Position numbers and translations under genes: made by a program
The notes under the pieces: model-generated
Database searches by the model: none
Seen by the model: the letters and a program-made list of their open reading frames with translations, nothing else
What the model was told of the DNA's origin: nothing
Shown here: piece after piece, positions 34,481 to 43,021 of the stretch
Position numbering within the stretch: the first letter of the stretch is position 1
How the letters are laid out: each line of letters starts with the position of its first letter
Source of the DNA: a bacterium
Lineage (GTDB): Bacteria; Patescibacteriota; Minisyncoccia; UBA6257; GWB1-50-10
Assembly (NCBI GenBank): GCA_030647415.1
Contig: JAUSKB010000012.1
Location: forward strand, 1 to 43,232
Length of the DNA: 43,232 bases
Direction of reading: 5' to 3'

Positions 34481-34924
34481 TTAGATATTTCCAGAAAAGC
34501 CTTTCGTGTTGACACAAAAATCGGTAGTGCCTGCGGACACCATGTTAGAACAAATCGTCACAAAATTACTACCAAGTCCTGTCGGGACAAGCGCTCCTCC
34601 TGCATCGTCTATATTTTTTATGATTGCCTTCCACTCCTCTGTATCCGTAATGCCCAATGGATAAATATTTAGTGTCGCGTCGTACTGCGTTTCCAGAAGA
34701 ATCCGCGCCTGCTCGAGCCCTGAAATGATGCGCGCGTCCTTCGCCTTGTCCCGCGATGGCCCAAGCGAGACCAGAACCGCCGCCGAGAGAATGCCGATAA
34801 TGGCAATGACGACGAGCATCTCGATGAGGGTGAATCCCATTAGAGACCGCGCCCGCGCTTCGCGCCCCGAAGGGGCCTGGGGGCGGCCTGTCTCTAACGG
34901 GATGAAACCTTTTCGATTGAACAT
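34481..34924 (-). CDS. Type IV pilin-like protein with palindromic insertion in the leader region
   Basis: MFNRKGF-IPLETGRPQAPSGREARARSLMG-FTLIEMLVVIAIIGILSAAVLVSLGPSRDKAKDARI. Confidence 0.85.
   Translation of the reverse strand: MFNRKGFIPLETGRPQAPSGREARARSLMGFTLIEMLVVIAIIGILSAAVLVSLGPSRDKAKDARIISGLEQARILLETQYDATLNIYPLGITDTEEWKAIIKNIDDAGGALVPTGLGSNFVTICSNMVSAGTTDFCVNTKGFSGNI
34834..34903. repeat. Palindromic element inside a prepilin leader
   Basis: ATCCCATTAGAGAC (34834-34847)/GTCTCTAACGGGAT (34890-34903), 13/14 paired. Confidence 0.8.
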
Positions 34925-34990
34925 ATGTTTTTTAGTAGTTTTCCTCGTATGTTCGACCTTTCAGAACAGTGAATTCAGTATACCAAATAT

Positions 34991-35083
34991 GATACCAATA
35001 TACGAATGGTACGAATGATACGAATAAATGCGAATCCATTCGTATTTATTCGTATCATTCGAATGAATTCGTATATTAGTATC
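34991..35083. repeat. Family A palindrome, copy A3
   Basis: Near-complete ~45-bp stem; GATACCAATATACGAATGGTACGAATG...CATTCGAATGAATTCGTATATTAGTATC. Confidence 0.92.
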
Positions 35084-35087
35084 TCAT

Positions 35088-36296
35088 TCAGAAGGTCTGT
35101 GTAATGCTGTAGAGCGGCAGGAGAATTGAGGCGAAAAGCCCCGCGATGACGACGCCGATGACGACGAGAAGGATGGGCTGGATGAGCTCCACGAGGTTCG
35201 CTACCGCATCCTCGACCTGCCGGCCGTAGAACTGGGATATTTTCAAGAGGAGCTGTTCCAGCCGGCCGGTTGCCTCGCCGACGGCGATGAGCTGGCAGAC
35301 CAAGGGCGGAATGTACTCGTTGCCCCGGAGCGCCTGCGAGAGCAGCTGCCCCTTCCGGATGGACTGCGCCGCCCCGTGCAAGATCTCCCCGTAGACCGTG
35401 TTCCCGATGGTGTGCGAGGAGATTTCGATGGCCTGCGGGATAGTGAGGCCGCCCTGAATGAGCACACGGGCGGATTCGGCGAACCGCGCGATATAGAGCT
35501 TCCGGAACAGCTTCCCCACGATGGGGATGCGGAGCGAGAGCTCGTGGAACACTACCTTACCCTCTTTCGTCCGCGAGTAGTCCGCGAGGAGCAGGAAACC
35601 GCCGATTGCGAGGATAAGGAGCCCCCACCACCATCGCGAAAGGAACGTGCCGCTGAAAATGAGTATTTGAGTGATTGCGGGCAGGGCAACCTTCGTCTCC
35701 GTGAAAATCGGCGTGATTTGCGGAATGACCATCGTGAGCATCACGAACACGACGCCGATGAAGAGCACGATGATGAATGCGGGGTAGACAAGCGCGTTCC
35801 GGATCTTGCCGACAAGGATGGACTGCTTCTCGAGGTAGTCCGCGAGGAAATCCAAAACCTCGGAGAGGCGGCCGGTCACCTCCGCCGCCTTCACCATGTT
35901 CACATAGAACTCGGAAAACACCCCCGGGTGCCGACCAAGCGCCTGCGAGAGCGAGAAGCCGGATTCGATGTCTGCGGACACCTCGGTCACGACCTCGCGG
36001 AACACCGGCTTGTCAATTTGCTCTGAGAGCGTCCGTAGGCTGTCCCCGAGCGGCACCTGCGAGGCGAGGAGCGTGGCAAACTGCCGCGTGAAGATCATGA
36101 GGTCCGTCGCGCGCACCCGCTCGAAGAAGTCGGTCAGCCGATTCAGCGGATTCGACTCCTTGACCGGCTCGATGGAGAGCACAAAGAGCCCGTGCGCCAC
36201 AAGCACGGAGAGCCCCGCGTCGCGCGATGCGGCATCCACGTTCCCCACCTGGAGCTCCCCGCTTGCGGACCGTGCTTTGTAGTTGAACTTTGGCAT
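35088..36296 (-). CDS. pilC: Type IV pilus inner-membrane platform protein
   Basis: MPKFNYKARSASGELQVG, FTRQFATLLASQVPLGDSLRTL, HPGVFSEFYVNMVKAAEVTGRLSEVLDFLADYLEKQ, ESARVLIQGGLTIPQAIEI, QLIAVGEATGRLEQLL. Confidence 0.93.
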   Translation of the reverse strand: MPKFNYKARSASGELQVGNVDAASRDAGLSVLVAHGLFVLSIEPVKESNPLNRLTDFFERVRATDLMIFTRQFATLLASQVPLGDSLRTLSEQIDKPVFREVVTEVSADIESGFSLSQALGRHPGVFSEFYVNMVKAAEVTGRLSEVLDFLADYLEKQSILVGKIRNALVYPAFIIVLFIGVVFVMLTMVIPQITPIFTETKVALPAITQILIFSGTFLSRWWWGLLILAIGGFLLLADYSRTKEGKVVFHELSLRIPIVGKLFRKLYIARFAESARVLIQGGLTIPQAIEISSHTIGNTVYGEILHGAAQSIRKGQLLSQALRGNEYIPPLVCQLIAVGEATGRLEQLLLKISQFYGRQVEDAVANLVELIQPILLVVIGVVIAGLFASILLPLYSITQTF

Positions 36297-36305
36297 TGTA
36301 GTTAT

Positions 36306-36350
36306 GATACCAATATACGAATTGTACGAATGATGCAAATCATACGAATC
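36306..36350. repeat. Family A palindrome, copy A4 left arm (split by GxxExxY gene)
   Basis: GATACCAATATACGAATTGTACGAATGATGCAAATCATACGAAT. Confidence 0.9.
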
Positions 36351-36771
36351 TCTTTTTGGATGGTGTATTGATTTTAACAATTCGTATCGGTTTGAGATAC
36401 TTGTCTCGAAAATTCACCAGCAGACCAAGTGGTAGATTCAATATCTGCAAGTAACGCTGAATCTGAAAATAATCCTCTTTCGTGATTATGCGTTTTGCCT
36501 TTATTTCCAAAACAATCTTTTCATCAATAAGAAAATCAACCACGTTACCCGTACCGAGAACCCCCAATTCCCGCCGGTAAAGCATATGGGCTTCTTTCAA
36601 TTTTCTCTCAAGGGCATCTGCATACTGTCGTTCCCGGGAATAACGTCCTTCCTCGTTGTGTACGCTAAAACAAATTCCGACGATGGTGTACGAAAGTTCC
36701 GGGTAAATCAGCGCATGCGAGTCATTCGTATTCATTGGTATCATTCGAATGCATTCGCATATTGGTATCAC
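36340..36771 (-). CDS. GxxExxY-family (PDDEXK_3-like) protein
   Basis: LIYPELSYTIVGICFSVHNEEGRYSRERQYADALERKL..., NVVDFLIDEKIVLEIKAKRIITKEDYFQIQRYLQILNLPLGLLVNFRDKYLKPIRIVKI. Confidence 0.88.
   Translation of the reverse strand: MIPICECIRMIPMNTNDSHALIYPELSYTIVGICFSVHNEEGRYSRERQYADALERKLKEAHMLYRRELGVLGTGNVVDFLIDEKIVLEIKAKRIITKEDYFQIQRYLQILNLPLGLLVNFRDKYLKPIRIVKINTPSKKRFV
36721..36769. repeat. Family A palindrome, copy A4 right arm
   Basis: GTCATTCGTATTCATTGGTATCATTCGAATGCATTCGCATATTGGTATC. Confidence 0.9.
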
Positions 36772-36772
36772 A

Positions 36773-37846
36773 TTAACTCCTCTCCAAGAGGATTCGCAGC
36801 TCCGCGGGATTGAGCGAGAACCCTTCCGCCTGCTCGAGCGATACCTCCTTGCGGCGGACGAGGTTCACGAGCGACCGGTTCAGGGACACCATCCCCTCCT
36901 GGACCGAGGTCTCGATGACAAGGTCAATTTGGTAGATTTTCTTCTCGCGGATGAGGTTCCGGATGGCGGAGTTCGTGAGCATGATCTCGACGGCAGGGAT
37001 GCGACCGCCGCCCTGCCGGGGCACGAGGCGCTCCGAGATAATCGCAACGAGCGTCGAGGCGAGCTGGGAAATGACCTGCCCCTGCTGCTCGGGCGGGAAG
37101 CTGTCAATGATGCGGTCGACGGTCTGCGAGGCGGAGTTGGTGTGGAGCGTGGAAAAAACGAGGTGCCCGGTCTCCGCCGCGGTCATTGCGGTCGCAATCG
37201 TCTCCGGGTCCCGCATCTCGCCGATCATGATGACGTCGGGGTCCTGCCGGAGGATGGCGCGGAGCGCCTCGTGGAACGAGGTGGCGTCCTGGCCGACCTC
37301 GCGCTGGGAGATGATGGACCGGTCCTGGGCGAACAGGTACTCGATGGGGTCCTCGATGGTAATGATGTGGTCGGTTCGCTTATGATTTATCTCATCGAGG
37401 ACCGCCGCGAGCGTCGTTGATTTTCCATGCCCCGCGGGGCCGACGAGCAGGATGAACCCCTGGTTCAGCTTCGCAAAATCGTGGAGGATGGGCGGGAGGT
37501 TCAGCTCCTCAATCGTCTTGATCTGCGCGGGGATGAGCCGGAGCGCGGCCGCCATAAACCCGCGTTGGAAGTACACGTCCACGCGGAAGCGGGCCTTATC
37601 CTCGTAGTTGAAGGAGAAATCAAGTTGCCGGAGCTTCAGGAACCGGTCCTTCTGGTCCGGGGTGAGGAGTGCGAGCACCAGCCCTTCGGCATCCTCTCGC
37701 GTCAGGATCTGCTCCTTCGCGAGCGGCAAAAGCACGCTGTCAATCCGGATGGTCGGGCGCCGCCCGACGGCGATGTGGAGGTCCGAGGCGCCTTGGCGCG
37801 CGGTCGTGAGGAGCAATTCGTTCAGCTTGGTGGAGTAGTTGGTCAT
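36773..37846 (-). CDS. pilT: Type IV pilus retraction ATPase PilT
   Basis: GPAGHGKSTTLAAVLDEIN, HIITIEDPIEYLF, QREVGQDATSFHEALRAILRQDPDVIMIGEMRDPETI, TAAETGHLVFSTLHT. Confidence 0.95.
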   Translation of the reverse strand: MTNYSTKLNELLLTTARQGASDLHIAVGRRPTIRIDSVLLPLAKEQILTREDAEGLVLALLTPDQKDRFLKLRQLDFSFNYEDKARFRVDVYFQRGFMAAALRLIPAQIKTIEELNLPPILHDFAKLNQGFILLVGPAGHGKSTTLAAVLDEINHKRTDHIITIEDPIEYLFAQDRSIISQREVGQDATSFHEALRAILRQDPDVIMIGEMRDPETIATAMTAAETGHLVFSTLHTNSASQTVDRIIDSFPPEQQGQVISQLASTLVAIISERLVPRQGGGRIPAVEIMLTNSAIRNLIREKKIYQIDLVIETSVQEGMVSLNRSLVNLVRRKEVSLEQAEGFSLNPAELRILLERS

Positions 37847-37855
37847 GCAGGGATT

Positions 37856-37952
37856 GATACTAATATACCAATGGTACTAATGATACGAATAATACGAATA
37901 AATTTCCATTCGTATTATTCGTATCATTCGAATGTATTCGTATATTAGTATC
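37856..37952. repeat. Family A palindrome, copy A5
   Basis: GATACTAATATACCAATGGTACTAATG...CATTCGAATGTATTCGTATATTAGTATC. Confidence 0.9.
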
Positions 37953-37955
37953 TCA

Positions 37956-39683
37956 TTAGGTGGTTTCCCGTAGCACCTCTTCAATCGCCACCTCGCCCGC
38001 AAGCGCCTTCAGAATCCCGTCCTGCCGGAGCGTCACGATGCCCTGCGCGCGCGCAAGGTCCCAAATCTTCCCCTCCGTTGCACGCCCGTTCACCAGGTCG
38101 GCAAGCTCGCGCGTCATCGTGAGCAACTCGAAGAGCGCGACGCGCCCCGCGGTCCCCTTGCCCCCGCAGGTCGCGCACGTCGCCTTCGGTTCAGCGCGAT
38201 ACACCGAAAACGGGCTTCGGTACGGAGCCGCCTCCGCCTGTGCCGCCGGTGGCAGCGACTGGAGCGCGTCGGCGATGATCTCCGTGAGAGCGGCCGGCAC
38301 AGGCACGGGAACGCGGCACGAGGGGCACAGCCGGAGCACCAGGCGTTGCGCGAACATGAGCGACAGCGCAGAAGAAAGCAGAAACGGTTGCACGCCAAGG
38401 TCAATGAGGCGTGGGATGACCCCCACCACATTGTTGGTGTGAATCGTGGAAAGCATGATGTGGCCCGTGAGTGCGGCGTTCACCGCGAGTCCCGCCGTCT
38501 CGCCGTCGCGGATCTCACCAACCATGATAATGTCGGGGTCCTGCCGGAGAATTTGCCGGAGACCGGAGCTGAAGTCATACCCGATTTCCGGTTTCACCTG
38601 CGACTGGTTCACCCCTTCCACGAAGTACTCGACGGGATCCTCCAAGGAGAGGATGTTCACGGCGGGGCGATTGAGCTTTTGGAGAATGGCGTAGAGCGTG
38701 GTGGTCTTCCCGGACCCCGTCGGCCCCGAGATGAGAATCATGCCGTACGGGCGTTCGAGCGCCGCCATGAGGAGCCCAGAGCTCACGGTGGAGAGTCCGA
38801 GCTGGGTGAAGCTCCGCAGACCGGTCGTCGGGTCGAGCACCCGGATCGCTACCTTCTCCCCGAGCGGCGTCGGGAACGTCGCGACCCGGTAGTCGATGTC
38901 CCGACCCATGACGACGGTCCGGAACCGCCCGTCTTGCGGCACGCGGTTCTCGTCGAGCTTCAGACGCGCGAGGACCTTCACGCGGGAGATAACCGGCTGG
39001 GCAAGATTGGTCGGCAACGAGGCAACCTCCGACAATCTCCCGTCCACGCGGAACCGAATCCGAACGCGGCTGCGCTGCGGTTCGATATGAACGTCGGAGG
39101 CGCCGATCTCGACAGCCTGCCGGAGCGTCGAGGCGACAATCTTGATGATAGGCGCCTCCTCCACCGACCCGCCCTCCTCGAGCGCCACGCGGTCGTCCAT
39201 CGCCCCCAGCGCGCCGACCTCCTTCACCGCCGCCTCGATCTCGGAAATATAGGGCGCGTAGAGCCGCCAAATAGCGTTCAGGTCGGAGGGCGTCAAGAGG
39301 TACACGCCCACCGAGACGCCGTGCTGTTTCGCCACGAACCGCAATGCCTCCTGTGCGGCGGCGTCGTCGGGCCGCAACATGCCGACCACGAGCATCTGGC
39401 GCGTGAGCTCAAGCGGGGCAAGCCGGTACGACACCGCCGTTTCCCTCGGAATGAGCCTCAAGACGCTTGCATCGAAATGCGCGAAGTCGATTGTGCGAAC
39501 GGGCGCGCCCGTGAGCGTGCTCTTCACCCGCGCGACCGCGGCCTCGTCGCCAAGGCGACGCTCGTAGAGCAGGTCTTCGGCGGGGCGTCCGCTCATCGCG
39601 GCATCCTCAAGGATGCGAGAAGCGACGGCGGCATCAATAATGCCGTCGGTTTGCAGTGCTTGGAAGAGTTCCTGGTCAGTCAT
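37956..39683 (-). CDS. pilB: Type IV pilus assembly ATPase (GspE/PilB)
   Basis: SDVHIEPQRSRVRIRFRVDG, ISGPTGSGKTTTLYAILQKLN, SLEDPVEYFVEGVNQSQVKPEIGYDFSSGLRQILRQDPDIIMVGEIRDGETA, C-x2-C zinc motifs. Confidence 0.96.
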   Translation of the reverse strand: MTDQELFQALQTDGIIDAAVASRILEDAAMSGRPAEDLLYERRLGDEAAVARVKSTLTGAPVRTIDFAHFDASVLRLIPRETAVSYRLAPLELTRQMLVVGMLRPDDAAAQEALRFVAKQHGVSVGVYLLTPSDLNAIWRLYAPYISEIEAAVKEVGALGAMDDRVALEEGGSVEEAPIIKIVASTLRQAVEIGASDVHIEPQRSRVRIRFRVDGRLSEVASLPTNLAQPVISRVKVLARLKLDENRVPQDGRFRTVVMGRDIDYRVATFPTPLGEKVAIRVLDPTTGLRSFTQLGLSTVSSGLLMAALERPYGMILISGPTGSGKTTTLYAILQKLNRPAVNILSLEDPVEYFVEGVNQSQVKPEIGYDFSSGLRQILRQDPDIIMVGEIRDGETAGLAVNAALTGHIMLSTIHTNNVVGVIPRLIDLGVQPFLLSSALSLMFAQRLVLRLCPSCRVPVPVPAALTEIIADALQSLPPAAQAEAAPYRSPFSVYRAEPKATCATCGGKGTAGRVALFELLTMTRELADLVNGRATEGKIWDLARAQGIVTLRQDGILKALAGEVAIEEVLRETT

Positions 39684-39693
39684 TTATGACTAT

Positions 39694-39791
39694 GATACCA
39701 ATATACGAATTGTACTAATAATACGAATCATACGAATGAATTCCCATTCGTAGTAATTCGTATCATTCGCATGCATTTGTATATTAGTATC
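39694..39791. repeat. Family A palindrome, copy A6 (extra right-arm fragment at 39803-39820)
   Basis: GATACCAATATACGAATTGTACTAAT...CATTCGCATGCATTTGTATATTAGTATC; then ATTCGCATATTGGTATC. Confidence 0.88.
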
Positions 39792-39821
39792 TCATAACGC
39801 GCCATTCGCATATTGGTATCA

Positions 39822-40112
39822 TTACGGCGCAAATGGATTCGCCCGCCCCTTCACGGGCTCCGGCAGTGGCGAGGTGTAATCGCGGAGCGCGCGGAAGTTT
39901 GATGAGTTGATTACGGCCTGCGGGTCTATCGGCGGCACCTTTGAAATCGTCTCAATTTGCTGGAGCGGCCCCGGCGCCACCACCTCAATAAGCTGGGGCT
40001 TCTTGAAAAAGAGGTAGTAGCCGCCAAAAAGGAGGACGAGCGCGGCGGCGATGCCCGCGATGATGCCGAACCAGTTCACGGGCTTCTTTTCTTCTTCGAG
40101 GATGATGGCCAT
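39822..40112 (-). CDS. Small membrane protein in pilus operon (possible PilP-like role)
   Basis: 96 aa, one TM (WFGIIAGIAAALVLLFGGYYLFF), located between pilB and pilO. Confidence 0.6.
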   Translation of the reverse strand: MAIILEEEKKPVNWFGIIAGIAAALVLLFGGYYLFFKKPQLIEVVAPGPLQQIETISKVPPIDPQAVINSSNFRALRDYTSPLPEPVKGRANPFAP

Positions 40113-40123
40113 GGGATTTATGA

Positions 40124-40221
40124 GATACTAATATACGAATACATGCGGATGATGCGAATCATGCTAATCCATTCCCATTCGTATTTATTGGTATCATTCG
40201 TACCATTAGTATATTGGTATC
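40124..40221. repeat. Family A palindrome, copy A7 (inverted orientation)
   Basis: The distinguishing internal asymmetry is on the opposite side compared with A1-A6. Confidence 0.88.
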
Positions 40222-40224
40222 GTT

Positions 40225-40800
40225 TTATTCTTGGTAGTACATATCCGCCGTGAGCGTGAGCTTTGCCGGCGCCTCCGCGCTGGCACTCGGAACGAACTTC
40301 AGCTGGCTCACGTTCGCCACGCGGGCGCTCGTCTCAAGCTGGCCGACAAATCGCTTCAGGTCCGCGTACGAGCCGACCACGCTCATCGTCACCTTGAGAT
40401 TGCCGAGCTTTTTTAGGAGGTCGGTGGCATCGGATTGCTGTTTCGTGGTCAGGCGGACCAGTGATGCCTTGAAGTCAACGGCGGTCAAGAGCACATTGGA
40501 GGCGCGGGAAATCGCCTCCACCTGGCGGAGCGCGCCGATGCTCTCCACGCCGTTCGGCATCGCGAGCGAAATGGTCGATTTGAGCTGTCCGACGTTCTGG
40601 AACCGCTCAATGAGGTTCTGCACCTGGTTCACGATTTGCTGCTGATTTTTGAGAAGCGCCTGCTGGGATGCCACCCGTGATCGGACCTCGGTAATGGCGT
40701 CAGCCTGCTCTCGGATGAGGCTCAGGTACACCATAAGCGCGCCGAGGAAGAACAGGAGCGCGGCGCCGATGGAGAGAATTCGCTTTGTGGATACGCGCAT
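40225..40800 (-). CDS. pilO: PilO-like type IV pilus protein
   Basis: N-terminal TM, coiled coil, ferredoxin-like fold ending; syntenic between PilN and PilP-like genes. Confidence 0.75.
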   Translation of the reverse strand: MRVSTKRILSIGAALLFFLGALMVYLSLIREQADAITEVRSRVASQQALLKNQQQIVNQVQNLIERFQNVGQLKSTISLAMPNGVESIGALRQVEAISRASNVLLTAVDFKASLVRLTTKQQSDATDLLKKLGNLKVTMSVVGSYADLKRFVGQLETSARVANVSQLKFVPSASAEAPAKLTLTADMYYQE

Positions 40801-40803
40801 TTA

Positions 40804-40904
40804 CCCTGTTAGAGTTTTACACGCACTCGACAGTGGTGCGTTGGTGCCGTTTCGTAGTGATGTAATAGCCATGAACGTGGTGTGTCAGTAAAACTCTAAC
40901 GGGG
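40804..40904. repeat. Family B element, copy B3
   Basis: CCCTGTTAGAGTTTTAC.../...GTAAAACTCTAACGGGG. Confidence 0.85.
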
Positions 40905-40909
40905 TGAAT

Positions 40910-41479
40910 CTAAAACGCGATTGGCCGCGCGAGCGAGCTCGACTTAAAGGCGAGGGAAATCGAGAAGTTCGCACCAGTGCCGGAGATGCTCACCTTGTCC
41001 ACCGTGACGGTTTCCACCTCGGGAGTCTTGCCGAATTCCGCCACCTGCACCGCGAGCCCCTCGAGACTCGCGGCGGTGCCGTCGAGCCGGAGCTTCCTGG
41101 TCGCCGCATCGAAGTCGGCACTGGTGAACACCACGCCGGAAACCACCTCGCGTTCGAGGGGCGGGAAGATATTCGCCGCAAACCGGTGCTGGTCGAGCAC
41201 TGTCTTCAGGTTCACAATCTGGGAGTAAAGCGTAACGAACTGCTCCTGGTCCTCGCTCGAAACTTGCGCCGCGAGCCCCTCGATGCTCGCCGTGAGACGC
41301 TCCTCCTGCTTTTCAAGGTACGTTCGGTAGCCGAACCGGAGACCGGCATATATGAACAGGGAGAGGGCAAAGAGCACTACCGCGGCGAGCGAGAGGCGCC
41401 ACGGAAGCCCGGCGGATGGAGCGGTAGGGGCGAACTGATCCCGAAAGTCAGGTGGTTGCTGTATGCCGGTGGTTTCCAT
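40910..41479 (-). CDS. pilN: PilN-like type IV pilus protein
   Basis: Single TM near N-terminus and position between pilM and pilO. Confidence 0.75.
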   Translation of the reverse strand: METTGIQQPPDFRDQFAPTAPSAGLPWRLSLAAVVLFALSLFIYAGLRFGYRTYLEKQEERLTASIEGLAAQVSSEDQEQFVTLYSQIVNLKTVLDQHRFAANIFPPLEREVVSGVVFTSADFDAATRKLRLDGTAASLEGLAVQVAEFGKTPEVETVTVDKVSISGTGANFSISLAFKSSSLARPIAF

Positions 41480-41490
41480 GGTAGTTATGA

Positions 41491-41569
41491 GATACTAATA
41501 TACGAATGCATGCGAATGATACGAATAATACTAATGCACTCCCATTCGTACAATTCGTATATTGGTATC
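41491..41569. repeat. Family A palindrome, copy A8 (shorter, inverted orientation)
   Basis: GATACTAATATACGAATGCATGCGAATG...CATTCGTACAATTCGTATATTGGTATC. Confidence 0.88.
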
Positions 41570-41587
41570 ATTCCATAATTCTCACAT

Positions 41588-42694
41588 TCATGGGGTTGGG
41601 GTAAGGAGCTTCAGGCCCAATCCAATCGAGAGCGCAAGCTCGTTCATGAGCGATTTTGCGATTGGTTCAAGTGTGGGTGGGTACTGAATGGTACCGAAGG
41701 GGCGGGGGAATGTGACCGGTAGTCCGAGCTGCGCCTCGACGTACTCCCGAATGCCCGGCAAATTCGCGCCGCCGCCGACCAGCATGACCCCGCTCGTCGT
41801 CACATGGTGCGCATCCTCGAACGCGCCCCGCACACGCATGCACTCCTGTAGTATAACATCCAAAAACGGCGTGAGCGATACCGCGAGGTCATACTCCCCC
41901 GCCACCGACAGGAGCCCGCGCCGACGCTTCAGCTCCTCTGCACGAATGGCGGAAACCCCCAAACTCCTGGCGAGCGCCTGGGTGAGCGCGGCGCCGCCAT
42001 AATCCGTCTGGCCCGTCTGACGCACGGCGCCATGGTCCATGATCGCAATCGCGGTCGATTCGGCGCCGATATCGATAACGAGCACCGGTAATGCGGCGGG
42101 GTCGGCAATGGCCCGGGTGAGCGCCTGATACTCCAATTCCAAGCCGACCAGCTTCAGCCCCGCGGCGCGGCAAATTCGCTGGTACACCCCGATTGTGGCG
42201 ATGGGAACAGCAGTCACCATGAGCCGCTGGTAGCGCGTGCCGCGCTGGTTGTCAAACTCCTCAACCTTCATCCATTCCAGGTTGACCTCGCTAAGCGGCA
42301 ATGGGATGAACTGCTTCGCCTGAAAGGAAACAAGCCGTGCGGTCTCATCGGGGGGGACAAGTGGAATCTCAAGAGGCGCGGTAAACACCGCGAACGACGG
42401 GAGGGATGCAACGACGTCGGCCCCCGAGATACCGGCTTCGCGCACTAAAACCGCGAGGTGCGCCGCTGTTCCTCGCTCGGTGAGCTTCAGCGAGCTCGTC
42501 TGGAGCGCGGCGTTCCCCCGTTCGAGGTACTGGGTCGTCTCGAGTATCCCGTAGTTCACGAGTTCCGGAACCGTGGTCCCGCGAGCGAGCTGGACGAACT
42601 TGATGGCCGACGTGCCGATGTCCAAACCCACCAGCTCTTTGAACGCAAAAAAGCGGTGAAGGTCTTGGAAGAATCCAGTGAAGGGAAGTTTCAT
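41588..42694 (-). CDS. pilM: Type IV pilus assembly ATPase-like protein PilM
   Basis: LVGLDIGTSAIKFVQL, VLVIDIGAESTAIAIMDHGAVRQTGQTDYGGAALTQALA, VMLVGGGANLPGIREYVEAQLGLPV. Confidence 0.93.
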   Translation of the reverse strand: MKLPFTGFFQDLHRFFAFKELVGLDIGTSAIKFVQLARGTTVPELVNYGILETTQYLERGNAALQTSSLKLTERGTAAHLAVLVREAGISGADVVASLPSFAVFTAPLEIPLVPPDETARLVSFQAKQFIPLPLSEVNLEWMKVEEFDNQRGTRYQRLMVTAVPIATIGVYQRICRAAGLKLVGLELEYQALTRAIADPAALPVLVIDIGAESTAIAIMDHGAVRQTGQTDYGGAALTQALARSLGVSAIRAEELKRRRGLLSVAGEYDLAVSLTPFLDVILQECMRVRGAFEDAHHVTTSGVMLVGGGANLPGIREYVEAQLGLPVTFPRPFGTIQYPPTLEPIAKSLMNELALSIGLGLKLLTPTP

Positions 42695-42794
42695 CCTGTT
42701 AGAGTTTTACCCGCAATTCTCTTACTGGCAAAAAATGGTTGTTGTGTACACAAAATTTCATATGATATTCATTTGTCTGTAAAACTCTAACAGG
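42695..42794. repeat. Family B element, copy B4
   Basis: ATCCTGTTAGAGTTTTAC.../...GTAAAACTCTAACAGGAT. Confidence 0.85.
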
Positions 42795-42820
42795 ATAAAT
42801 CCTGTCTTGATATCAGTTTA

Positions 42821-42923
42821 CCCTGTTAGAAGTTTACAAACAAATGCCACCGCTCCACAATTTTATTTTGCACAATAATACTGTTTTTCATGTAAATACG
42901 CTGTCTGTAAACTTCTAACAGGG
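42821..42923. repeat. Family B element, copy B5
   Basis: CCCTGTTAGAAGTTTAC.../...GTAAACTTCTAACAGGG. Confidence 0.85.
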
Positions 42924-42945
42924 TAAACCCCGTAAGCGATTCCCC

Positions 42946-42986
42946 GAGGCGAGACCTCAAGATGCAGAATCCCGAGGTCTCGCCTC
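42946..42986. repeat. Family C hairpin, copy 1
   Basis: GAGGCGAGACCTC...GAATCCC-GAGGTCTCGCCTC, 13-bp perfect stem. Confidence 0.85.
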
Positions 42987-43021
42987 TCCCGAGGTTTCGC
43001 CCAAAAGAAAATGGCGTGCGT

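Noticed and set aside
36297-36380. N-terminal extension of pilC (MLKSIHHPKRDSYDLHHSYNSYIGIITT)
   Set aside because: It is translation of the family A repeat arm; the conserved start MPKFNYKARS is at 36296.
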